Assembly: GCA_963969365.1 (NCBI GenBank)
Contig: OZ017761.1
Span: 806,001-870,000 of the forward strand
DNA: 64,000 bases
Direction of reading: 5' to 3'
From: Asterochloris sp. CNOR1
Lineage: Eukaryota > Chlorophyta > Trebouxiophyceae > Trebouxiales > Trebouxiaceae
Shown: in pieces, positions 1 through 12,100 of the stretch
Layout of the letters: each line of letters begins with the position of its first letter
How positions within the stretch are numbered: the stretch's first letter is position 1
Notes under the pieces: model-generated
What the model was told of the DNA's origin: nothing
The model's database searches: none
Seen by the model: the letters and a program-made list of their open reading frames with translations, nothing else
Program-made: the position numbers and the translations under genes

Positions 1-188
1 TCTGCCCATGTGACGGTTGTGGGGGTGGGGTGTTACCCCCTCAACTCCAGTGCCCATCATACCTGCAGCTTCTACCACCTGCCTGGTGACAGGTGCTCAA
101 GCATTCACTTGGCAATGGGTGCCTGCTCCTTCTCCCCACCACAAGGACTGACTGGAAGATGACACTCAAAGATGGTGCTCCCCTGCAG

Positions 189-826
189 GAGCTGCTGCAG
201 CAGCTGGTGGGCGGCAACAGCGGCGTGCTGGTGCCGGCGGGGCAGAACATGATCGGGGATAGCTGCTTCTACCAGCTGGACGAGAAGTTCGTCAACAACC
301 TGGTGAGCTTGTGGCCTCCATGCTGCGCCTGCTGCCTGCAGTAGAAGCATGATCATGGTGCCAAGGAGGCCAGCAGCAGCGCACAAGCCCTGCCTACTTG
401 GGTAGGGGAAGTCTGTGTGGTGTGCCAGCAGCAGCGACTTTGGCTGTGGACCTGCAGCAGACAGCACGCAGTCGGCTCTTTACGTCCACTTCTCATGCTG
501 TGCCTCCTGCTCTGCAGCTGGAGAAGTGCAAAGAGGCCACCGGCGGCGACGTGGGCCGCGCACCTGCAGACAGCGCCCTGCAGGTCGCCCCCCAGCAGGT
601 GATGCAGCAGATGGGGATGAGCGCAGAGCTGCATGCACCCCCCCAGCAGCTGCAGCATGGGCAGGAGCACCTGCAGGAGGGCATGCTGGTTGGCAGCGTC
701 GCGTCCAAGGAGGAGCAACGTGATGGCGCTCCTGCACCGACTGCTGAGGCCTGTGTGCTGCCAGTGATCAACTCCCAGCTGGCAGCTCTGGCCAACGTCA
801 CCCCCGCAGGAACCCCTGGGCAGTAG
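189..826 (+). CDS. 3' end of an unrecognised gene (two last exons)
   Basis: Two phase-0 exons are visible at 189-302 and 518-826. The first follows a CCCTGCAG acceptor and ends at a GTGAGC donor. The second follows CTCTGCAG and runs to a TAG at 824-826. Together they encode about 140 residues. The first exon has an LLQQLVGGN stretch and an NMIGDSCFYQLDEKF stretch that looks folded. The second is Gln/Ala/Pro-rich with LQ-heavy runs such as QQLQHGQEHLQEG and is probably disordered. The beginning of the gene lies left of the window, so neither domain content nor full length can be judged. It converges on the PDHA gene, and a TGTAA at 1008-1012 is its nearest poly(A) signal. I do not recognise the family. 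Confidence 0.55.
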
Positions 827-853
827 ATGAGCTGTGCTTAAATCAGAAACCAT

Positions 854-1012
854 TTACAAAGACAAAGCTGGAGTTGCAGAAGCATGTGAGTCCCAGAGTT
901 GAAGGTGTCAAGTGTCAGCATGTTTCAAATCAAATCAGTAAATGGCACGGCTGCAGCAATTTGCAACTCGAATGCTGGCAATCATCAGCTTCAAGGGTGT
1001 CGTGAAATGTAA
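854..1012. promoter_or_regulatory. convergent poly(A) signals between the first gene and PDHA
   Basis: TGTAA on the + strand at 1008-1012 lies about 180 nt past the stop of the upstream + gene. TGTAA on the - strand (ttaca, 854-858) lies about 160 nt past the PDHA stop. TGTAA is the established poly(A) signal of chlorophyte nuclear genes. The two signals imply that the 3' UTRs of the two convergent genes overlap. Confidence 0.45.
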
Positions 1013-1016
1013 GCCA

Positions 1017-4000
1017 CTATGGGGGCAAGGGGATTTTAGGCTTGTCGCTGGTGAGAGGGCGCAGCTTGGCGCTGAGGCCTGCCTTGTAGATGTTGTTCCA
1101 CAGGTCTGCAGGCACAACATGCTGGCTCAGGTCACAGGCAAAAGAGAAAGGTTGGCATGTCTCCATGAACCAAAAACACCAGGAGCTTACCCTCAATGGG
1201 AGGCTCAGGTGACTTCTTCGCTTCCTCAACTTCTGCATCCACCTGCAGACGGCATGGAGGGATGCATCAGGCAGGCTGTGCATCAGGGCCTCACTTTCCT
1301 GCCTGGGCAGCGTGGCGGCAACCTGGAGCCAAGCTTGATGTCCCTGCACAGCACACCACAGCACTTGTACCCATGCATAGCAGCCTGACGCACTGTACCG
1401 ATCAGAGCAGTCTCATTCGCTCTCAGGACTGGTCATGCCAGCCAGTCACCCTCAGGATGGTGCACCGGGCTCGAGAGAGAGCCCAAGCCAACTGCCCACA
1501 TTGTGACCCAGATATTGCACCTGCCAGGGCGGCAGCCCACAGCCGCCAGGTGGTTTTGGGGCTTGTGTCAGTAGTGTAGGAATGTGCAGCAGTTGCCATG
1601 TGTCTGATGGGCAGGCCGACAGGTAGACAGGCATCCACCTGTAGCTTGTGCCAAATGCTGCTCATCACTAGATCTGCTTGGCTGACTGTCCAGAGGGCAG
1701 GCTCACCTCTTTCCTGATCTCCTTTTCCAACTTTTTCAACTCAGTGCCCTCAACAAAGTTGTTCTCTGTGATGAGGTCCTTGATGTGCTCAATAGGGTCC
1801 CTTGCACGCCGGATGCCAGAAATCTCATCCCTGGTTCGATAGCTGGAGCCAGGGTCTGCAGACAGGCCACAGGTTAGAATTGACTCTGGAAGGCAGCCAA
1901 AGGTCAGCAGGCACTTTGGTGGCGGGTCGTGAGCTCAGCAAGTGAAGAGGCAGGGCCTGCTGCCACCATGCACAACCTTGCAGCTGAGATACAAGCTGCT
2001 GACGCTCAGCTGCTCACGACTGCATGAGCAGCTACATTGATGCAGGGGATGACAAGTGCTCACCTGAGATTGAGTGGCCATGGTACCTGCAAAACGGTAC
2101 ATCTTGACTCAGTCCAAGGGCTTAGGGCGCTACATCGAGTGAGCAAGCTTTGCTTCTGTGTGGGAGACAGGTGGCTGCCTGATGGCTACGATGCACCAGA
2201 GTCTCAACCATGGGCCAAGAGTAGTGCACAGTAAGCACAACACCTCAGGCCTTGCCCTGACTGCAAGGGTCCTCACCGGTAAGTGTCCATCTCAAGCACG
2301 ATGGGGCCGTTCTTGAGCGCATAGTCCTTGGCAAAGGCAAAGCCGTGTTTCACAGCGAGGGCATCCATGCCATCAACCCACAGCCCTGTACAGGAATGCT
2401 CATTTAGCAAGCCTGAAGGGATGCATGCAGGCTGGGATGGCAAGGGCACGCTTCAGCGCCACACAGGCAGGATGCAGCGCAGCAAGGCATGGCCAGCAGC
2501 GAGCTAGCTGCCGCTGTGCCAGTGATGCATGCTGGAGGCAACTGTTGAGTGTCCCAAAAAGACTACGTGACACAGCAAGAGCCATGGCACACAACACACT
2601 CCCATCCGCATATGGTCCAAGGGTGCCTGTGCGGCACAGCAGAACCCACCAGGCACATAGTCCCCGCGTGTGTAGAATGCTGCAGATTTCGAAGCTCGCC
2701 GCTCCGCTGTGCCCATGCCGTAGTGGTTGTTCTCGCATACAAAGATACAGGGCAGGTCCCAGATGGCCGCCATGTTAAAGGACTGCAGCCCAGGCAGGAA
2801 AGTGGGTCATGCTTTGCTGTGGTAGCGGTGACCTCAAGAAGCTGCTGTCTCACGAAGGACTGCTGGCCCACCATCAGTAGCAGCAGGGCCATTGCAGTCT
2901 AAGCAAAGTGAGCCAGAGAGTAACAGCAGCACGGGCACACCCGCCAGAGCCGCACCAAGGAGTTAGAGGTGCTTTGAGCGAGGCAGAGCGCAGTCTCCCG
3001 CGCAAAAGCTAGCAGCAGCTGTGTGCCTGACATGCAGGCTCACAGAGAGTACTGCAGAAAGGTGCATAAACACATCCCATACTTGAGTTCCAATGTATGC
3101 CTCACGACGTCACCTCAGCAACTTGCCCCTGGTTGGCAGCGCCATCCCCATACAGCGTGACTGCCACGCTGCCATCATTGCGGTACTTGTGGGCAAAGGC
3201 CAGGCCAGCACCAAGGGGGACCTGCAGCACATGGGTAGGTGGGCCACAAGGGGTGAGGCCTAGCTGCGGCTGGACAAGGCTGGGTGGTTGCATGCAGGCT
3301 TCAGTACAGGCTGGCACTGAGTGCTCAGAGCGTGCACATCCATAATGGTTACTGCATATGAGCAGCGTTGCAACAGCACGCAGGCACAGAGGCAGGTTAG
3401 CGTCAAGACTGGGACATGGCGCAAAACGCAAAACCAGGCAGGGCCTCAAGCTGACCTGGTCCCCCACGATGCCCTCCCCCCCATAGAAATTGTTCTCAGC
3501 CTTGTACATGTGCATGGACCCTCCCAGGCCCCGTGCGGCGCCATCCACCCGCCCCTGCACGGAACACGCGCCTGCTTAGGCAGGCGCTCATACGAGCTGC
3601 TGGAAGTGTGACACTGAAGAGGCTGGCCTGCCAGGGGGCTTGGGGTTCAGGGGTTACGGACAACTCAAGGTGGGCTGGCGGCAATCTGGCAGGGCAAGGC
3701 AGCACGAGGGAATAACAGGGCCCAGAGTGACTGCAGCCATGCAGCAGACAAGCAACAGCCAGCTGCATCTCCCCCTGCTGACATCCAGTGCTCCTGCTCA
3801 TCTGGTCAAGCAAGATCTGCATGCATCTGGCTCTGCTGCGGCGATGTCTCAGCAGCAGTTTCAGCGTAGCGGTTCATGACAGGTGCGCCTCAAAAGAAGC
3901 TGGGCAAAGTGCAGCTGCACTACTGCGCCCTTCCTGGACAACGCTGAAATCTGCTCCTGCTGCTTCCCAACCACCGCTCCAAGCTAGAGCTGCACCAGCA

Positions 4001-5855
4001 GCCCTGCAAGATGTGCCTTTACGGTCCCACGCTCACGAAGGGCCAGCGCTCCCAGAAGACAGAGACTAACCCCTGGCACCTCATTTGCATCTGTGCCAAG
4101 CAGACCTTGTAGGCACCGCAGTGTGCTTGCACTCCACAAGCAGCCTGTGAAGAGCTTCACCAGCAGCTCAGCAGGCCACAGCAGGTCCTCCCTGACAGGT
4201 CCAGACAGGTCACATATCCCGTGACTTCCATTTCTCCGCCAACTGCCATCAGGTCACCAGCAGCTCCATAAAGCATGCCTTCATGGTCTGGCGATGCCCC
4301 GTGCAGGTCGACTTGTCCCTGTAGCTCTGCCCTGCAGAACGCAGGCCCTGCTGCAGCCCCCAAAGGCCAGCTGCCCCACTGCCAACTGCCCTGGCTGCGC
4401 CCGCATCTCACCAGCAGCTCCGCAAAGCACGCCTTGACAGTCCCGCCGCGCCCGATGAAGGTCAGGTGGTCCCTGTAGCTCTGGATGACGCTGTCCTGAA
4501 AGGTGAGGGCCGCCTCCATGCCCACAGGCACTGCCTCCTGCCCATCTGCCAGGTGCAGGAACCCGCGAGCCAGCTTCTGCTTGTACAGCATGTCAGCCGC
4601 GATCTCCACCCGGCGCATGCGCATCATTGTCTGCAGGCAGGGCAGCATGAGGTCATCCTGAGTGGATTTGATGGCAGCAGGCACCTCCACAAGGCGCTGC
4701 TGCGCCCCACCCTGTAGGCACAGGAAGCTCAAGTGTATACAGCACCAGCAGTGGCCTGGCTGCGGATCTGTTGCCAGCATCAGGCATCCTTGGCCAGCCG
4801 CTGCTAGTTAGCCGTGCTGACCACGTCTCCTGTCTACATGCACACCATGGACCCTTCAGGAGGGCATGATGCAAGCATGAGTTTGCTTCAATTGGTTTGG
4901 ATGCAGCAGGCGTGTCCATCAAGTGCTGCCGCGCCCCGACCTGCAGGCACAGGGAAGCGCAGGGTTTTCTGGGAGCAGCCTGGGCAGCAGTGCCCTGCCT
5001 GCACATCTGCTGCGTCCTTGTAGCGTCCCCTCCAGGCCAGCCGCTGCCTGTCAAACAAGTTCATCAATTTCTGGCGGCCACATGTGCACCAGGTCTGCAG
5101 CACCGGCAGCCCGTTAGTGCGGTTCACGCTTGTCACCACTGGTCCGGCGGCGAGAAACGGAGTCACGATTCAACAGTCATCTGCATGCAAAGGAAACCCA
5201 GGGCTGAGCGGCAATCCTGAATGCACCCTGCAGGGCGATGTGGTGTTTGGATTTGATAGCAGCAGGGTGGCTCCTATGCAGGCCGGACATGTGAAGCTCT
5301 GCAGGCGCATGCAATGTACTGTGCAGCCCATGTCTTGTATGGCAGCAGGTAATCAAGGGCAGAGCTGCACGCCCCTGATGAGAGCTAGAACTGCACTGGC
5401 CCTCTCTGGTGCAGCGTTTGCCTGGGAGAGGGCCTGTGAACATTATGATGTGCCTGCAAGTGATACCAAAGCTGCCAGCATGCAGGCATGAGCAGGCCAG
5501 GGGTGACTCCAAGCATCATACATAGGCGCAGAACCACAAAGGCCTTGCTGCATGATGCATCACATGTCTTGGCAATGACTGACAGGCTGACGGCAACATC
5601 AGGTAGCCATCAAGCTTGGCAATGTTCAGTCAAACAAACCTTGAACATCTCCATAAGCTCTTTGCCGCTGGTCTTCACCTCCCTGCCAGGAGGTTCCAGG
5701 CGATGGCCCTTGAAAGGATTCACAGTTACTGTGAAGTCCTCATCTAGGCTTTTTTGAGAAGCATCTGCAGCAAAACCCTGTACTGGGACCAGTTGAGCCA
5801 GTCCCTGACACCGATGCCGGGATGTTCGCAGTGCCAGCAGTCTCTGGGCCAACAT
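1017..5855 (-). CDS. PDHA: Pyruvate dehydrogenase E1 component, alpha subunit (mitochondrial)
   Basis: This is the thiamine-diphosphate-dependent E1 alpha subunit that decarboxylates pyruvate and feeds acetyl groups to E2 in the mitochondrial PDH complex. Exons (complement): 5640-5855, 4412-4630, 3456-3554, 3123-3221, 2650-2782, 2277-2385, 2064-2086, 1707-1855, 1191-1242, 1017-1105. All phases close and give 395 aa, normal for the family. The Met at 5855 is chosen because [15 protein letters not shown] is a typical basic mitochondrial presequence; an in-frame Met lies upstream at 5897. The TPP motif is GDGAANQGQ (203-211) followed by ENN (228-230). The regulatory phosphorylation loop is [19 protein letters not shown] (292-310), with both serine positions kept. 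[10 protein letters not shown] and [12 protein letters not shown] are further family signatures. No plastid-type features were seen. Intron 1 (about 1 kb) and intron 2 carry degenerate copies of exon-2 borders. Confidence 0.95.
2064..2086 (-). other. PDHA: 23-nt microexon of PDHA (phospho-loop)
   Basis: Exon 7 of PDHA is only 23 nt (phase 2 in, phase 1 out), bounded by a TTTTGCAG acceptor and a GTGAGC donor. It supplies YHGHSIS plus the split codons on both sides. Without it, exon 6 (ending MDTY plus CG) cannot join exon 8 (starting with [10 protein letters not shown]) while keeping the conserved E1-alpha regulatory loop. Automated gene finders often miss exons this short. Confidence 0.9.
4258..4329 (-). 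repeat. degenerate copy of the PDHA exon-2 3' end inside intron 2
   Basis: On the - strand this 72-nt block reads [20 protein letters not shown] then MELL, against [20 protein letters not shown] then AELL at the true exon-2 end (4412-4483). It is followed by a GTGACC donor-like site and preceded by a CTGCAGG acceptor-like site. The offset is 154 bp. It lacks the conserved residues of the exon, so it is probably an exon-border duplicate and not a used alternative exon. A weaker third copy may start near 4158. Confidence 0.75.
4640..5290 (-). repeat. degenerate tandem repeats in PDHA intron 1
   Basis: Three blocks share an ordered set of words. One word is a GGATTTGATRGCAGCAGG-like string near 4662, 4888 and 5249. 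Another is a TCCAYMAGKCGCTGCYGCGCCCC-like string near 4687 and 4916, each followed by a GGCACAGG string. The copies are diverged, with indels. They start at the acceptor side of exon 2, consistent with tandem duplication from that exon border. Confidence 0.5.
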
Positions 5856-6117
5856 GATGGAGGGCAGAGCCTGCAGGCCTCTCAGATCGCAGTGCACACA
5901 GATGGAACAGGAAGAAGGAAACTAACTCCACTTTGAAAACCAGAGACGACTTTGACCGTTCTGAGACAATGCATTTGCGGCACAGACTCAGGGACCCGCA
6001 AAACATCAAGAAGCCCTTTTGCGCCTGTGAAGCATTCGTTCAAGCCCACAGCAAGTCAACACACTCAACACAACAACAAACTTTCGCCAGGCTTACCACT
6101 GACTCAGTAGAGCCATC
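5856..6117. promoter_or_regulatory. divergent intergenic region between PDHA and the coiled-coil gene
   Basis: These 262 bp separate the start codons of two divergently transcribed genes, so they must hold both 5' UTRs and probably a shared promoter. I see no clear TATA box or other recognised element. The stretch is somewhat richer in A/C than its surroundings, with CAACA repeats at 6060-6080. Confidence 0.5.
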
Positions 6118-9100
6118 ATGGCAAGAACGTACATTGGCAGCCTCACAGACATGGTGGCAGACAAAGCAGACGAGGTGAGCAGGCAGTGTCTGGCTTATGT
6201 TTAGTCTAAGGCCTGCCAATGTTTGCCTCACAGCACTGGACTGAGTGGGTCAGTGGGTCCCTGACTGCAGTTGCTTCTTGGGAAACTGAGAGGAGAGATG
6301 GCCTGTGCCACCGAGGTGAGTGTTGCTGCACCTCTTGACTTTTGTTGCAAGCCACATCAACCGCTGACATGGATAGGACTGCACAGAGCCGTTCACAAGC
6401 TGCTCGAACCAGATTGCCCACCAGCACTGCTGCACTGTAACAGCGCGGCTGACTGTGTGCGCCGCTGCCCTGTTCAGGAGCTTGATGCAAAGGTGGATGC
6501 CCTCAGGGAACAGCTGAGCCAGGTGGCTAGCCAGTGCGGCAGCCTCCAGCGGTCAGCAGCCGAGAGCACCAACGCCAATAATGCTCTGGTAGGTGACTGC
6601 GTCTGATGGATGCCCATGCCTAGGTTCAGCACCTTTTCCTGAGATGAAGCAGAGGGTAGCTTGCAGCAGAGAGGGGCTGTGGTCAGGGCAGCGTCCAGAT
6701 GTTTGACTGAATGCTCACCACAACCGGTGATGTTCATGACGCGCCGTCAGCTGCCATCTCGTTAAGCGTTGCAATGCTGGGCAGCGATCCGTTCTGGCTG
6801 CCACAGTGCACAGACAGCTGCATCCTGCGATGCCAAGCCGGATGCATGAAGTGCATCAAAAATGCGCACAGGCCCTGTCGGTCCCCCGGCCAGCTTCTGA
6901 AGCTGACAGCATGACGTCATACAGCAGCTAGCTGTCCCCAGCGATTACCGCCCTGGTGCTTGCCTGCAGGGCCTCAGGGTGCAAAAATTGTCACCAGTAC
7001 ACGCAGTGTCTCTAGATGTCAGATCTCTTGTTGCTCTGGCTCGCCAAGACAGCAAGTTCCGTGAAGTGAGGCTGCCTCAAGCCGTGCTCCCACGCTCCTG
7101 CAGAAGCACAAATAGCAGGAGCTGAAGGAGGCCTGCACCGCCATCAAGATGGACCACACCCCTTTGAAGACGAACTATGCCACTCTGAAGGCTGAGTACA
7201 CCTCTCTGAGCACTAAGGTATGTCTGCTGTGAAGCATGGCAGTTGCAAATGGGCCACTGCTGCTGCTACCATGGCTCACTGGGAAGCCCTAAATTGCTTC
7301 AGTGGTAGAAGTCTGAAGCCTTCGTGACCTGCACACAGATGACCTGCACCTGTGTGCAGGTCACTCTGGCTCTGTGCATAGTGAGGATCATACTCAGCTC
7401 AGTCCATGCAGCTGGTGCCATTGCCTGGGGATTGGCGGGGTGCCTGCATGTCAAGCTGCCACGGGCATTCACAATCCCTGTGCAGTCCAAAAGGATGCGT
7501 TGGGGGCCAGATGAAGTGTGGGGCCAGCCTGATCCCTTGAGCAGCAGTCTGAACGCTGCTGTCTGGGCTGTGGTGTGATCACTCCTGCGGCGGGCCTCTG
7601 TGACAGGATGACAGTGCAGAGAACCTTTGACTGAGTCTTTCTGCACAGAGCAGGGCAGCCTCAAAATGCAGGTGGGCACTGGCAGCCTGGCAGGTGGCTG
7701 AGTGCATTGGCCTGCAGTCTGCTCGGTGTCTCAGCTCCAGGCGCCAAATAGATACCAAGACAGCAGTGCCTGCTGGACCTCCTCTGCATCTCCTCCTGCC
7801 GATGCGTTGAGTGGTGCACCAGGCAGTTCTGACAAGATGCATGTTGCCTGCTTCCTTCCCTTGTCTCGTGAACTGTTGAACAATTATTTTATGTCTTGTT
7901 GCCTGCAGGTTGCAGTGCATGAGGAGCACAGCAGCCTCAACACAAGGAGGCCACAATGGGCAGGTTGATGGACAGGATGGACCAGCTGCAGCTGCAGGTG
8001 TCAGAGCGCCCCAGAGCTGTGGAGACCAAGGCATGTTGTTCCTCCAGCATTGCTGGCAAGCTGCGTAGCCCCAGCAGCTAGGATGGGGAGGTGCCCAGCA
8101 CTGTCCCTGCGGCGCTAGTTTAACAGAGCACCACACCGTGCCCGTAGTGCAGGCTGCTGTGATTTCGTAGCTTGTTCCGTGTTGACTGGCTGCTGACCAG
8201 AATGTGCTGACAGTGCGTGTGCCTGGTGCAGGTTGCTGTCCTGGAGGAACAGCTGGCGCAGACCATTTGGCTGCATGAGCACCAGGCAGAGCTGCGTGAG
8301 CACAAGTTTGAGATGGCTCAGCAGCAGCTGCAGTCTCGGGAGCGGGAGCACGCACTTGAGCTGGGTCTGGCAGCCGCAAAGCACGCTGCTGAGCGGGCCA
8401 TGGAGAAGGCACTGGTGAAAATTGAGGCCTCGTCAAGCCTGCAGCAGTGCAGCACAGCCAGATGCCTGTCTTCAGCAAGTCAGCATCCAGCCCCGGGCTG
8501 TTGTTCACTCCGTGCACAAGCCGGCTTGACATACAGTATGAAGTCTTCACTGTGCCAGTTCCCAGCACATAGCAGCGCAAGCCTGCACTGCCCCGCAGCA
8601 GCAGCTTCAGGTACTTGCTTATGGCAGCAAGGTCAGCATCTGGAGACCAGCTTGCTGACCTGCCCTTGGCAGCATGCACCATATGCAGGCTTCCCCTTTT
8701 GAAGCCTGCTGCAGTCTGCAAATTTTTCAGCAGCACTCAGCTGTACAGCCACAAAATCAGGAGCCCTTGACACTGCCTCAGTCCTGGCCCCTAAATCGCA
8801 CCTGGCTTCTGCACTGCGCAGGTAGCTGACCAGGAGACGAGGCATGTCAAGGAGTTGGTTGCCCGCCAGGCTCAGCTGACTGATCACACAGCTCAAATCA
8901 AGGTGGGGGACTGCAGTGCCAATCAGCTCCTGCTGCAAGTGTGTTGTGGCGCCTAGCATGATCCAAGCGCTGTCATGACCTGCCCTTCCATCCATGGGGG
9001 TTTGTGTCTCAGCAAGCGAGTTGCCTGGCATGCTATCAACGCCTACGTGCTGCTATCTGACAATGCAGTAGCCATTCACATGCTGAGGCCCCAGCATTAC

Positions 9101-12100
9101 GGTCCAAGCACTCAGCAGTGGACCTTCAGCACCAATCAGACTTGCGCGCTTTCCCGATTGATTCTCTTCAACACCCTTGCATTGCTGCCCCTTGCAGAAC
9201 CATACCTTTCAGCATGCATGCTCATGTCTGCTGAAACCCAGGCCTGCATAGATACTGTCTGGCATTGCTGTCCAGCACAGGGTCTGGAAGTTGCTGAACC
9301 AGGCAGCACCTGAGCAAGCAGACAAGGTGTCAAACGCAGTGCATGCAGTGCAAGCCCTGCTGGAAGGCGTAGTCACCCTGCAGGATGCTGTACAGCCTGC
9401 AATGGCATCTGCAGCAGATCAAGACAAGCACTTGTTGGCGCTGCAGGTGGCACCGCCCAGTGAGGTGCTCCAGCGAGAGGTGGCCGTGCAGGTGGCTGCA
9501 GCCACAAAGCCGCTACGGGAGCAGGTGGGCTTCCCTCCCGAACACTTTCTGCATGTGCTCGTCAGGCTGCATCAGTTCAAGGTGTGCATGCTTGCCAGAT
9601 TGCCGGCCTCTGCGCCTGCTCTGGCTCTCTTCCGTCAGTGGCCTGGCAAGGCTGCCGGCCAGTTCGTTGCATGATTCCTGGCTTATGGGCCATCAAAAGT
9701 GCGCTGCCCCTGCAACAAAGCTTTGGAGGGACAGCAGAGTATGCGGCCCTCTTGCAGGCTGTTGCGTCAACTGGGTTGAAGACACAGCACATCTGCCTAG
9801 ACTGGCTGGCAGCAGACTACAGGCTGGGCTGTCTGCAAGAAGGCGCACTGCGTCAGCAGGGAGCCTAAAGGTGTAGTGCATGGCATCACTCTGGCTGGCG
9901 CCTGCAGACTGCTGCCTGGGCTGTTCACAGGAAGGTGCCACGTAGCCATGAGGGCCCTGGGAAGTGTAAGCTGCTGAGGTAAGTGATGATGCAGGCTATC
10001 GATTGTGCATGGGCTTCTCAATGTGACAGGTGCTAAGCATTGTACAGGTGCTGGCGATGAGGGATGAAGTGTATGCCCATGGAGGGCAATGCAATGCAGG
10101 GTAGCTGTGGCGGACCAGCACTTGCTGGCCTCAAAGGGTGCACAAACTGCTCCTGGCAAGCTGGTACTGGGTGGTATCTGCACCTGGCTCAGACACTTTG
10201 CTGCACTTCTGGAGAGAGCAGTGCCGCCCAGTCACCCAAAGCCCCAACATCAGGACAACAATGGACCCAAAGAGAGCCAGCAAATAGGTGCAGGGCATCC
10301 AGAGAAGCATTCAGCAACGCAATGGAGTGCTTGCAGGACTGCATGCTTGCTGGCACACTTTGAGCAGCCTCTTGATTGGCGGCTTGTCACCTATACAAGG
10401 CTGCTGTTGCCTGCACGCCGAAGGCATGGGGCCTTGCCACCAAGCATCCATCTTCAGGCTACAGCAGCAGCCATTAACTGACAAAGAAACATTTTGTTGC
10501 ATCACTGCTGTACTATGAGCCCTTGATGGCCTGCTGCCAGCACTGAGCCCTGTAGAGGTGGATGTAAAGTGCCGCTGTAGGCTGCAGACTGCTTGTCCTG
10601 TAGCACCAAGGCGGCGCATGACTATGTCTGACAGGTGCTGACAAGGCGCTATTGACCACTGAAGGGAATTGAGGTTCAGGCTCTGGGACAGGAATACAAA
10701 CAGCGTCGGCCATCATGCAGGCAGCAAGGACCATAGTACGCTTGTGCAGGCAGGCACGCCATGCCAGCAGGTTGCTGGCTGTGCACATGGCTCCAGCCCC
10801 GGCAACGTCCACAGCTATCATGGAGAGCCAGAGGCTGGCCCTTTACGGCAGCACGATGGTGCGCAGCTTGAGCAGAGCTGCAGCGGACGCAGGGACGGCA
10901 GAGGAGGGTGTCTCTGATGGCATCAGGGTGTGACTCTTGTTTGGCCCAACATATGTCAACATGCATGGCAGTGGCTTGGCACTTGCCTACACAGCATGCC
11001 TGCAATGCAAGTGCTGCCTTTGCTGAGTACTTATCTGCCGCTGGCTCCATGCAGGAGGCAGACTCTGGGGCATCAGGCTACGAACACACTGTGAGGACCA
11101 TCGACAGCACTCAGAACCCCAGCCAGGCAGCAGATGCTGACTTGGGCACCACAGGAAACCTTGAGGGCCTGTCCAAGCTGCAAGAGCCAGAGCATGTCAG
11201 CTGTGAATCCAAGCTGCCAGACCTGTCATCTCCCAGGCCTGCTCAAGCTGCTTGACTGCATGTCCTTTGCGCAGCCTGTTTGCAGCAAGGCTTGTCCTGG
11301 CGTCTGGAAGCCCCACATCGCTGCTGTCAAGCAAAGCATCAGGCTGTCCGTACGTTCAAGCTGAGATGCAATGCCGCCAAAAGCTGCGTGGCCTTCACCC
11401 ACCAGGTTGCATGTTATCCACTCCTCTGGGCACGGTGTCAAGTGGATGTGATAGGCTGCAGTGAGGCAGCCCAGTGAGGCAGCCTGCGCATACAGGCGTC
11501 AACTGATCCCTAGACCTGTGTTGCCTGCAGGTGCTGAGGCAGATGGTGAAGCTCATGGCGGAAGCTGACCATGCTGAACATGTTAGTGGTCGAGGCTTAG
11601 CATGTGCTGCCGGCACGTGCTGCTCCTATGTTGGCCACCTCGCCTGCGCAGCCTCTGCACAGCTCACCTCCTGGACACATCTACATATTGGCTGTGCAGG
11701 CAGGCCTGGCAGTCTGGCTGACGAATTCTCACACCTGCTGCTTTTTACAGGAGGCAAAGAGGCTTGCTTGGGCCTCAACACACGTCGGCAAGGCAGGGCC
11801 ACAGCCCTTGCTGAAACAGGTGAGCTGAGCCTGGGAGCTGGCTGCTCACTCATGCAGGCAGCTCGCCCTGATACCTCTTCAGCACGGAGCTATCTCAGGT
11901 GCTTCACAGTTTTGTGGGAGCGGCACCCTTCCTGATTCAGGAGTTCTCAGGTGCCACTGCAGGCCATCAGCCTGGCACGCCGCCTCATTGGGCTCAGCCA
12001 CACAGAGGTGACTCTGGCAATGGCTGCCTCCCAGGCCTTGTGTGCTGCTGGCGGCTGCGTGTAGCAGCAGCAGGCGTATCTTGGGGGGCTGTGTTCCTGT

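Noticed and set aside
7579-8736. 385-codon open frame on the minus strand
   Set aside because: It is antisense to clear coiled-coil exons with good splice sites, has shadow-like Cys/Trp/His-rich composition and no recognisable domain.
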